A DNA stretch of 64,000 bases. It comes from Sequoia sempervirens. Taxonomy: Eukaryota; Streptophyta; Pinopsida; Cupressales; Cupressaceae. Location of the stretch: NCBI GenBank assembly GCA_007258455.2, contig VDFB02344382.1, forward strand, positions 124,001 to 188,000. The letters are read 5' to 3'. The notes below the pieces were generated by a model. The model ran no database searches. It saw only the letters and a list, made by a program, of their open reading frames with translations, and had not been told where the DNA came from. Positions 55,400 through 64,000 of this stretch are shown here, piece after piece; the first letter of the stretch is position 1, and every line of letters begins with the position of its first letter. The position numbers were made by a program, and so were the translations under genes.

Positions 55400-56720
55400 A
55401 TCGTTTAACCCCTTGAAAAATTAGGCGCCCCTGATTAAATTCATTTACGGGTTCCAGACTTAGCCATTTTCCTAAACTGCCATCTAGCACTTCAAATGGC
55501 TGCTGACGGTGAATGGTGAACCCTGCTGATATGAGACGAAGCTCACTGCATGCCTGGAAACATTCTGCATCCAACGACTGTATGCACGACACCTGAAAGC
55601 TGTGTTAAGGGCCTCAAAAGTAAAAACGCCCCTGGCTCTTAGTTGCACTGATGTCATTTTGACGAAAATCAAACTTCCATCCAAGTACCCTACTTCAGCC
55701 TCTAATAACTGGAGTTGGGATGACCCGATTCAGGCACTATCTATTTTAACGGACAGCCAGAAGGGCCTATAAGAGAAGTCTCTGGAGGTGACGAGGCAAG
55801 AAAACTGCTTCTAAGACCTCAAACTCCAGTGCGTATTTTAATTAAAATTACCGCTCCAGACTTGGCCATTTTCCGGACGTCTTCACTTTGCAGTATTACA
55901 CTAAAGACCTCGCACGCACGAGCGTTTGCCAAATCCTGAAGGCTGACGGCTAGGCTCGTTGGATAGATAAAATGATTACACTCAATAGTCGTGAAGACTT
56001 CGAACGCGAACGGGCTCATCTGACAGGTCTAAAGGCTAGGCACCTCTGGACTGTGAAAATACACTAAAAACCATTTGTTGGTTCGCCCGTGAAATTACAT
56101 GCTTGGAAGAATCTCCGCCACGACCACCTGAAACGTCAGATCGACAAGCAGAATGGTGCATTGCGGAGCTAGGCTAGAATACTACTGATGTTAGGAAGAC
56201 TCTGTCTGCAAATTTTGCCATTTGGAGGGTCCTTTAAGCCAGCGCCCCTGGCCTGTACTTGCACTGGGAACAAACGGAGAAGCTCAGAAACGTGAAAACT
56301 CCATTTTAAGCAGATCTTTGGATGACTGCTGCCTGAACTCTGAGAGTTGGATGACTGTGTTTGATATCTCGTCGGATAAGCAGACTAGTTGTGAACGAAT
56401 TGACTGCATCCGGCATCGAAACTGTCGAGATTTACCCCCTCCTTGAGATGGGCGCCCTCAGGCTAGAGGCGCGCTTTTGCCTGAAAAGAGCAAAATTCTC
56501 ACATCTGGAACTTTAAGGATTTCAACTTCTGTCGCTGATAATCGGAGCTGTGAGTCTCGGAACGCCTCGCTGGATAGCTCGACGGATAGCCAGACTGATT
56601 CTGAAGAGATTGACTGGATGCTTGAACATTTTAACCAAGATCTTGACCTTCAAAAAGTTGGGCGCCCCTGGGCTATAGTTGCGCTTTGGTGCTTTTCCTC
56701 TAAAAAATCTCCATGATTTG
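55400..56720. repeat. Tandem array, about 190-230 bp x 6-7
   Basis: GCGCCCCTGR-type anchors near 55432, 55619, 55850 (eroded), 56040, 56246, 56456 and 56664. Shared filler includes GGATAGCYAGACTG, GAAGAGATTGACTGG and CTTGCACTGG/GTTGCGCTTT. Same family as the arrays at 60-620 and 50440-50950. Confidence 0.75.
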
Positions 56721-57240
56721 ATCATTGAAAACTCTGTTTCGATCATTAAAATGACCGTCTGCAATATGAAATGTCGTCGTGAGATGCTCCTTCATCGTGA
56801 AAAGCTCTGACCTGAGTCTCTACTTCAGGTTTTGACCAATAAAACTGAATTTTACTGACAAAATATTGACAAAAACTCCATGCTTGACATTGCCCAAAAC
56901 TGTGTTTTACAACATTTTAACAAGATTTAGACTTTTAAATGCAAAATGCCTTGATGAAGCAAAAAATTTGGTTTGGGTACAACATTAGGCTCCGTCTGGT
57001 GACCATGTCGGATACCTACGGCATAGGAGAACCTAAGAATCTCAGTGTTAAGTAGACCAGTGATTTATAATTGGGCATTGGAGTCAGGACTTTTCCCTAA
57101 TCACCTAAAACATTTGGAGTTTCCTAAAAACCTAACCTAAAAATCACCTAAAACAAGACTACCTAAATCACCTAAAACACGACAAAACATCACAAAACGG
57201 GGAAACACAATACGACATAACAATAAAGCATAAAAAGTAC

Positions 57241-58905
57241 TTAAAGAAAATTAACTCCACCCCCGAAGAGATGAAGTGCTTTGAATATTGTTCGCTGCAT
57301 GGCAGCGGGAAGAACCTCACACCAATGTCGTTTCTGCCTGAAAGGCTTGACTTCTCTTCTGATGGGAATTGCAGGAGGCAATCCCTCTGGAATGAAAATT
57401 CTTAGGTATTCATATAGCCATGCAAAGGTACTCTGACAAAAGTTAGAATATGATGCAAATGAGAAATCTAATACCCCAAAGGTATTAGTTGTATTGTTGT
57501 CCATCCTGGGGATGTTGAATTCTTCAAACCAGTCAATCGAGTTCCAAACTCGATTTCTGTAATGCCGTAGGTGATCTTTTCTAATCTGATAATATCCTTT
57601 GACCGGCTCATCGATCAGCTCTATATCACCTCTGACACATAGGAGTTTGATTCCCATGTCTTCGGCATCTTTGAGGCCTTGCAAAAGCACCTCTTTTTCA
57701 ATTTTAGTGAACTCCAATTGCACAGATGGGTGCAATTGTCCTTTAGGGGATATGATCAATTCCCCTGCTTCTAAATATGTTGTTGAACAATCTCCATTGA
57801 ACTCTATTGTCCATGACTTTGTCTCCTCTGTCGGTCTCTTTTCAGAACAAGAAATGTTCTGGTCTTCAACTTTTATCTCTGACAGAGTTACACAATTACC
57901 AGGACCCGTTTCAGGCTTTGCTCCTGTTGGAATAGATGACTTGAGCACAGCCTGCTCTTTTACGACCTTAAGAATTTGATCTACTTCTTCAGGATGATTT
58001 TGAAGATATTCCAGTTGCGAGACTTGTACCTTGGTCTTCATCATGGAAGCTACAATGTCAAAATTTGCTGAAGACGTCTCTTGAGCAACTGCCATAGTAA
58101 TCGCATGTGAAGATTTGGGTTTAGAAGTGAGAAGCACTTCTTCACCCTCTTCGTTTGATTTCCGCCTTTCTTCTTCTTCTTTCTGTGCTTTGAAGTGTTG
58201 ATCACGTGTAAACACAGGAGTGTACTGACGGTATTCTTCTTCTTGATTTACGGGTTCTTCATCAAAGTATCCCGCTGCGGAGTCGCCATCGAAGTTGTCC
58301 GTTTGTGGTAAAACAACCTTCGAACTTGGTATTGGTACAAAACTAGAACTGGGAGCAGCTTCAGTGTATCCCATGATTTGGATCATTCTCAGGTTCTCTG
58401 GACATGTGGATCCAGTATGTTCATCAGTGTCATGAAAAGGACAAAATACTGCACTGTGTGCAGCCTCAATCATTGATCTTGGTGGAGATGTTGGCAACCG
58501 TGGCTGAAGATTCTCTCTCTTTGGTTGATACGGTTGCTGAACTGGAGATCTGATAGAATCTATTTTCATCAAGCCAGAAGTGATCATATTATCTTCCAAC
58601 TCAATGGCGTGTTCTTGTGCACTCTTCAACTCTGTTGCTTTGGCCGTCTTCAGAAAGAAGGCTATCTCTGATGGAAGAGCATTTATGAAACAGCTTATCA
58701 GAATCTCTAGTGATGGATCGAATGTAGAAGAAATTCTTGTAACAAGACGATTAAATCTTGCTACAAAATCCCTCATGTGTTCTTTGTGCTCCATCTTTGA
58801 ATTTGTGAGCTGGGCAAACAACATATAATTGTCTTCAACGGGCTTGAATCTCGCCAAAAACTTCTCGCTCATAATTGCCCAACTTATGATACTGCCTGGC
58901 GCCAG
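57241..58905 (-). CDS. Gag-RNase H fusion ORF of a gypsy-type element
   Basis: The open frame runs 58941-57241, but the first dozen codons cross a rearrangement joint at about 58905. Visible domains: retrotrans_gag (MSEKFLARFKPVEDNYMLFA, MEHKEHMRDFVARFNRLVTR, INALPSEIAFFLK; residues about 20-120). A zinc-knuckle-like C-x2-H-x4-H-x4-C (CPFHDTDEHTGSTC, about 190). An acidic linker with Lys/Glu runs. An RNase H-like fold (WTIEFNGDCSTTYLEAGELI, KGQLHPSVQLEFTK, CVRGDIELIDEPVKGYYQI; about 370-500). Of the four RNase H acidic residues the first is Asn (FNG for FDG), the Glu and second Asp remain, and the last seems replaced. No protease, RT or integrase lies between them. The frame is intact for 566 codons. 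It resembles a non-autonomous Tat/Ogre-like relic. Confidence 0.8.
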   Translation of the reverse strand: MAPGSIISWAIMSEKFLARFKPVEDNYMLFAQLTNSKMEHKEHMRDFVARFNRLVTRISSTFDPSLEILISCFINALPSEIAFFLKTAKATELKSAQEHAIELEDNMITSGLMKIDSIRSPVQQPYQPKRENLQPRLPTSPPRSMIEAAHSAVFCPFHDTDEHTGSTCPENLRMIQIMGYTEAAPSSSFVPIPSSKVVLPQTDNFDGDSAAGYFDEEPVNQEEEYRQYTPVFTRDQHFKAQKEEEERRKSNEEGEEVLLTSKPKSSHAITMAVAQETSSANFDIVASMMKTKVQVSQLEYLQNHPEEVDQILKVVKEQAVLKSSIPTGAKPETGPGNCVTLSEIKVEDQNISCSEKRPTEETKSWTIEFNGDCSTTYLEAGELIISPKGQLHPSVQLEFTKIEKEVLLQGLKDAEDMGIKLLCVRGDIELIDEPVKGYYQIRKDHLRHYRNRVWNSIDWFEEFNIPRMDNNTTNTFGVLDFSFASYSNFCQSTFAWLYEYLRIFIPEGLPPAIPIRREVKPFRQKRHWCEVLPAAMQRTIFKALHLFGGGVNFL

Positions 58906-58910
58906 GTCAT

Positions 58911-59065
58911 TGATGTGATCAGAGTGGTGCAGCATTGGCATGGTGGGTTTTTCCTGAGACGCATTTGGGAAGCAGGGATCATACTTGTTGCGTATGGATT
59001 AGTCTCCAAATTACTGGAGTTGTGGTGGTATTGCTTGAGGACAAGCAATTTTGGGAAGGGCGGAT
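58911..59065 (+). pseudogene. 3' end of a family-A ORF (5'-truncated copy)
   Basis: In the plus frame it reads IDVIRV, then HGGFFLRRIWEAGIILVAYG and LLELWWYCLRTSNFGKGGL, matching the last ~50 codons of the 28566-32300 ORF, then the polypurine tract and the LTR at 59066. Everything upstream of about 58911 is absent; minus-strand gag sequence adjoins instead. Confidence 0.85.
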
Positions 59066-60962
59066 TGTAATGTCCCCTTCTCAAACCTGATCTTTCCAGT
59101 GACCGTTGGCCTTTTCTTTGGGAACCTGAAGGCTAGTCGGAAGATAAATTAGGGTTTCCTATTTTTGAGGAGGTCTTTGCTCTGAGATGATGGATTCAAT
59201 TGCGGATCCTTTCTGGGTTTTCAGAGAGCTTCGCAGTGGTATGATCATCTCGGCATTCAGAGCACTTTTTGGAATTTACTATTTTTAGTAAATTCTATTT
59301 TTGGCAGCTTTCCAGTTGAGTTCAGCTCGGTTGACTTCCTGCTTCAGTTTGGTCAGATGTTTTGCTCAGTATTGGCTTCAGGGCACATTCAGAAGGATAA
59401 GCTAAGTCATTTAATTAAAAAGTCACGTTTAAATATTATATTTTAACGTTGACCCCTTGGCTTAGATTTAATGACTTAATGTTGTTTTTAAAAAAGTGGG
59501 TTTTTGAGGGTGGCGCCCTCATTAAGAGATTATTTTAATTATTCCCAAAGTCAAAGCAATGTTATGAAGGGCGTAATTATTAAAGTATGATATTCATTTA
59601 AAATATTATATCTTAAGCCTTGAAGAGAAAGTACGCCCATCCTTGAGGAGATTGGATTTTGACCTAAAAGCGGATTTTAGGGTTTGTGAAGTCAACTGGA
59701 GAATTATAAAAAGGAGTCTCGGAGCATCATTTACCATCTTTGGTCTATGCTAATGTTATGTTGCCGAAATGGTTGCGGAATTACTTCTTGGAATGAATGC
59801 CTCCTAGTCTGGGCTCGACTTCGTGCTTGAGAGACAGCACCTAGTGGAGAGGTTCGATTAATTGAGTTATTTTATAGTAAGTTTGGCATTGTTGTAGAGT
59901 TATTGCTTTGAAGTTCAGATTTATGCGTTTCATAACTTTTCTGGAGTTGCTGATTTGATACAGCAGATTTATGTTTTTCATTGCAAGTCAAAAAATACAA
60001 AAAAAAGGGTTCTGGGTATTGCCTTTATCTCTTGGTCTAGGGAAGGCGATTCATTAGCTAAGGTTTCAGATTTTTTATTTAAGAATTGAATTTTTAAATG
60101 GAGGCCGTACCTTTCAGCCTGGCCGTACCTCTTGCATAAGCTTTGGAATTCGTGTAAAATCAATCTGCAGCTTTGGGGTCAGTCTCAGGGTCTTGTGTTG
60201 GTCGCTTAAGTCATTGAAGTATATTGCATTTTATTTCGAGTCTTTAGGAAGTCATATGTGAAAGATATCAGCATTTGAGGAGTTCTAGAGACTGCTGTTT
60301 ATTCATTTATTGAGCAGATTTGTAACAGAAATCAGAAAAAGCGTGTTGATCCTTGAAAGTCTTTTGGTTTTGGTATTCATATCTAAGTTAAAAGTGATTC
60401 TCTATGATGTAATGCTGATTCTTTGATTTCACAAGAGTTTGGCAGGCGAATACTTTTAATTTGTAAAACTGACAGTAGTACTGGCAGTCTTTCTTTCCTG
60501 TGCAAAGCTGGTTGTAATTCTCAATTTCATTCGAAGTTTGTAATAGATAAATCTCCGCCCTATGGTAGCTACTTCCCATGCTGGGTGAGCAAGCACATTC
60601 TGGGTGTTGAGTAGTTTTCAGCTTTCAGCATTTCAATTCAAGCTTGCTTTCTGTAATCACTCCGTCATATGGTCGCCTCTCACTCCGCATTGGATTGGGT
60701 AGCACATACTTGACGTTGAGTTCTTTCCTGCATTTAGAATAGAAGACCCTCTGACCAATGCTCGCCATCATCGGCGCCATACTGGTTAGAGTTACAGCAT
60801 AAGCAGTTTGTTTTAGATCCTCTGACCAATGCTCGCCATCATCGGCGTCATTCTGGTTAGAGTTGCTTCCTTGCACGTTTTGGTTTTCTCCTCTAACCTT
60901 AACGGGTGCACTGCTTTGTAATTTGAAATTGAAAAACGAAAAAATTGGCTCGGAATATTTCA
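59066..60962 (+). mobile_element. Family-A LTR (shared by a truncated copy and the next element)
   Basis: 1897 bp, TGTAATGTCCCC to AATATTTCA. Hairpin at 59272-59295, TATA-like ATTATAAAAAGGAG at about 59704, R/U5 motif at 59783-59808, twin TCTGACCAATGCTCGCCATC repeats at 60749 and 60822. It is preceded by a family-A polypurine tract and ORF end, and followed by a primer-binding site and ORF start, so it belongs to both sides. Confidence 0.92.
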
Positions 60963-60963
60963 G

Positions 60964-60975
60964 TGGTATCAGAGC
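60964..60975 (+). other. Primer-binding site of the second family-A element
   Basis: TGGTATCAGAGC, one base after the LTR end, as in the complete copy. Confidence 0.92.
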
Positions 60976-61056
60976 CAAGATCCTGCCATCCTGTGCTCAA
61001 CAGAGTTCACTTGACATATGAGTGACAGAGGTATCAGACACTACATACAGAGAGAG

Positions 61057-64000
61057 ATGACTACAGAGAAGTCTCTACTTGAGTTAATGCATGATCTGTA
61101 TACGCTATTGAAGGATCCTGAGTTAAGGTGTAGAATCAGAAAAATTTATGCTAAGTCTGAGAAGTCAGATTTGATTGGGGTTTCTAAAGAATGCCAGTTC
61201 CAGAGGAAATGTGAACACGAGGCTGACATACTCTACAGAGATTATCAGAGCATGACAAATGAGTTTAAGAACGGTGTTTCTTTTGATGCCTTTTTGGATT
61301 GGGTGGTGATTTATCACCCTGGAAAGCGGGCTATGGTCAACTACATCAAGAAAATGATTAAGGAGGAAACAGAACATACAATGGTTGCAGGAGCAAGGAA
61401 GGAAGAAGAAGTGTCTGTTTGTGGTTTGCAGCCCACAAATGAACATGTCGAAGAGAAAAATCAGTCAACTAATATTGAAGAAGGCACAAGCAAGGTGCAC
61501 ATGTCACCTCAGAATGATCGTAAGCTTGATATAGAAACCTTGACAGTTGAGGAATGTGTGGGAGAGCTTCATAATACTTCCCTAGATTTGCATGTGAGAG
61601 CAAGTGAGGATGTTGGTGATGAGTCTAAGGAGTTCATGCAATATCATACTGAAGATTTGATGAGGAAGGATTTTCCTCGTGTTGCTGTCTTAACTTCCCA
61701 AGAAGTCTCACATGAAAAAATCAGCAACATACTCTCTCATGAGGGTTCCATAGAAGATAATGAAGATGAAGTTTTTCAAACAACAAACATTGAAGATTCT
61801 TCACTTCATTTCAGGGGTGACATTGTTGGTCTTGGGATTGATCAGCAAACTGAGCCATTGGAGAGAAACTTTTTATGATGATGAGCATTCTCTGTTAGTT
61901 GGTGGTGAAGTACAAGAATGTTGGAGTAGCAAAGAGGGCAGCAAAGGCAAGGAACGAAGTTCTGATTTTCAGTTGCAGCCCATCAGCAGTTCACCGTCTT
62001 TGCATGTTCATGAGTGGGAAGATCAATGCAAGGTATCTTTTGGAAAAGAAGTACAAGCGCTATCCCTATTTGATCGCACACACATTTTGGTTGATGATCT
62101 CTGTTGGAAGGCTCAGTCTGAAGAGAGACGAAGTGGAGTTAAGGATGAAGTTGCTCTTCCTAACTTGCAACTTATCAGAGGCTCTTTGGAGACATTGAAA
62201 TCAGCATACATACACTTGATTGAAGATCAAGATCGTGCCGATGAATCTGCAAAGAAGGCCTTCATGGTTTTCGAAGAAAGGGAGAATATGGTTGATGAGC
62301 TCACCTTGGAGCTTAAATCAACAAAGGACAATTTGAAAGAAACCCAGCTGGCTCTAAGAAAGGTTGAAGACCAGTTCGCAGATTTCAAACTTTTCAAGGA
62401 GCAAGAGGATGCACGAAGAGCTGGAGAAATCAAGCAAGTAATTGATGAGATTGATAGTCTTCGAGAGGAGTTTGATCTTGTAGGTTTCACAAGAAAATCA
62501 AAGGTTGCATGTGCAGATTTGGAGCAGCAAGATGAAAGGGATGACTTTCAAGTTTATGACAATCCTCTTTTTCAAGAAGGTGATGAGAACAGTTATGATA
62601 ATCCTCTCTATGAAGTAGAGGATGAAATGGAGAATGAAACTGATTCTGGTTTCCAGTGCTTGGATGCTTCGATATCACTCCATGAGGATGTGCCTCGTAT
62701 GTTGAGTAGTAATAGATGCATAAGTGGCTTTGAGGATGAAGGTTCTACATGGGAGGAATGGGACAAAGGTGAACTAGACTTTGGTAGTTGCACTCTTGAC
62801 AATCCATCCCTTGGGAGGAATGATGTTTGGATTCATATTGATCAGTTTTGGGAGCGGAAATTGAAGCCACTCTATGTTTCATACTCCCTTAATGTGGAAG
62901 CTTTCATGGTTAAGCTTCAAGGATTTACTAGATGGGGCATCAGTTTCGTGAGAAGGCACTTGGTTCTCACTAACACTTGGGAATGTGTAGAGATTTCTTT
63001 GCAGGGTGTTGAAAATCACTTTCAGTTGGGTATCCATGCTTGGGATTCTCAACTTGGGTTGTCAGAGTTTATTACTTATGGAAAAGATTCTTGGAGGGAT
63101 AAGGAACAAATTTCCAGACTTGTTGATGTTGTTCCCTTCATTTCCAGCTACTTGATGGTTCCGTTTGTTCTTCAACAAATGGATTGGAGAGAAATTTTGA
63201 ATATGGGTTGGAAAGATCAACGATCGGTAGTTCTTGGAAGTGACTTTCAGCTCAGACAAGGGCTGATTTTGAGACACGAGCTTGCTGGTTTGAGGCAGAC
63301 CAGCCACCTTACATGTTGCGTTTCTCGCATTCAGGAGAGTTGGTTCATCACTCCTGATCAAAGAGGTGGTAGTTCTCTCATGGAGATGAATCTAGGGTTT
63401 TTTCCAACCACCTTGGAGGTGTCACCTTGCAGCTCGATGGTCATCTCACATGCTCACGTTTGGGATCTTGAGTGGTGTTGTTGTTTTCCTTTGGGTAGGA
63501 CTCAAGAATCAGATTGCACTACGCTGATCCTAGCCTTGATCAACAGCAATTATTTGTTCCTTCACACTTTTCCTACTCTCCAAATTCATCTTATGATGGT
63601 TGATGATGTAAACTTTGACAGTTTACTCTCAGGATTGATTCATGACAGCAGTAGCTCACATGCTTTGGTTCACCATTCGGAGACTCATGGGGTTGGAACT
63701 ATGATTGTTTTCTGTAGTCTTCATGGTTGTGCCAGTATAATTCAGCTGAGGCATGGTAGCTTTATGCGGAGACATGAGTATGAGTTTGTTGAGCTCTTGC
63801 AAAGGATTGCTTCCCTCCTTGCAAGAAGATTTGTAGAGGTCACACTTGCAGTCATGGTCCCGTTTGTTACCATGTGGAGGTATGGGGAGGAGTTCGATTT
63901 TGATTTGAGTAGTCTATCTCTCCTATTGCTTAGAATGGTGATTGACAGTAGTATGGTTGATACTGTTAATTCGGGGGATCGGGGACATGAGATGTTGCAT
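61057..64000 (+). pseudogene. Second family-A ORF, one frameshift, runs off the window
   Basis: Starts MTTEKSLLELMHD as in the complete copy; an ATG 39 bp earlier (61018) is in frame but has no counterpart there. The first frame ends at 61878. In the next frame the homologous protein runs without a stop from about 61880 to 64000, over 700 codons (coiled coil about 62230-62480, NPLF/NPLY motifs about 62560-62620, Trp/Cys-rich C-terminal half). The break coincides with a run of five T at 61871-61875; one T fewer would restore the frame. Relative to the complete copy about 130-140 codons of the acidic region are absent near the break. Many amino-acid differences but no other disruption. Confidence 0.88.

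Larger units (their letters stand above)
52437..56984. mobile_element. 4.5-kb TG...CA block, repeat-rich LTR-like (family B)
   Basis: Begins TGTCATGTCCCC inside a copia leader and ends GGGTACAACA. Its first 100 bp align with U3 starts of the other LTRs (AGCCTA...TAGGCT at 52480-52505, TAGAGGGTC as at 15055), which argues for plus orientation. A minus-strand TATA (GTATATAAATAAGAG, about 53571-53587) and a minus-strand gag ORF further right argue for minus orientation. It may be a composite. Flanks CTTAA and TTAGG do not match. It holds two tandem arrays (53070-53475 and 55400-56720) and no convincing gene. Confidence 0.5.

Noticed and set aside
52432..56989. Target-site duplication around the 52437-56984 block
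   Set aside because: Flanks CTTAA and TTAGG do not match.
60964..60975. tRNA genes at the TGGTATCAGAGC sites
   Set aside because: Only the 12-base complement of a tRNA 3' end is present; these are primer-binding sites.
61018..61056. ATG at 61018 as the start of the second family-A ORF
   Set aside because: The complete copy lacks an equivalent upstream start; similarity to it begins at the ATG at 61057.
1..64000. CRISPR arrays, bacterial operons, rRNA genes
   Set aside because: The regular repeats are LTR-embedded tandem arrays without spacers. Introns, TATA boxes and plant retroelements show nuclear plant DNA.

Overview
The window reads as a repeat-dominated stretch of a large seed-plant nuclear genome. 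The elements are plant types: Ty3/gypsy and Ty1/copia LTR retrotransposons, hAT transposons and a LINE. The only host gene seen has exons separated by a 23.7-kb intron packed with nested retroelements. That fits a gymnosperm best, but no species can be named from sequence alone.

Host gene: two plus-strand exons (21948-22075 and 45776-45899) encode adjacent conserved pieces of PUS3, the tRNA pseudouridine-38/39 synthase. Everything from 22076 to 45775 is therefore intron.

Layout: 1-1182, end of an LTR-like block with 232-bp tandem repeats; 1183-5150, hAT transposase pseudogene split by a solo LTR (2709-4687); 5150-6578, truncated copy of an unusual giant LTR (family E); 6579-12162, minus-strand gypsy element split by a solo LTR (7039-9078); 12163-14013, decayed plus-strand gypsy gag-pol; 14014-18140, minus-strand hAT split by a solo LTR (14975-16238); 18563-20425, another solo LTR. 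Inside the PUS3 intron: family E (24157-37747, TSD GGAGG) containing a complete young family-A element (26672-34261, TSD AGTAA), an inverted LTR structure (38400-39494) and two solo LTRs (39511-40664, 44013-45546). Downstream: a LINE 3' fragment, copia remnants, a LINE ORF1 fragment, more LTR-like arrays, a minus-strand gag-RNase H ORF (57241-58905), and a second family-A element whose 5' LTR (59066-60962), PBS and ORF run off the window end.

Most interesting: family A is an LTR retrotransposon whose whole internal region is one 1244-codon ORF with no recognisable protease, reverse transcriptase or integrase. A diverged second copy keeps the frame open for over 700 codons apart from one single-base insertion. 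Family E is a roughly 6-kb TSD-flanked, TG...CA unit (nested insertion removed) that looks like a solo LTR yet carries a protein ORF between two TATA-like sites. Several otherwise diverged LTRs share one R/U5 motif and two U3 hairpins, suggesting a related superfamily. All boundaries and homologies were judged by eye.
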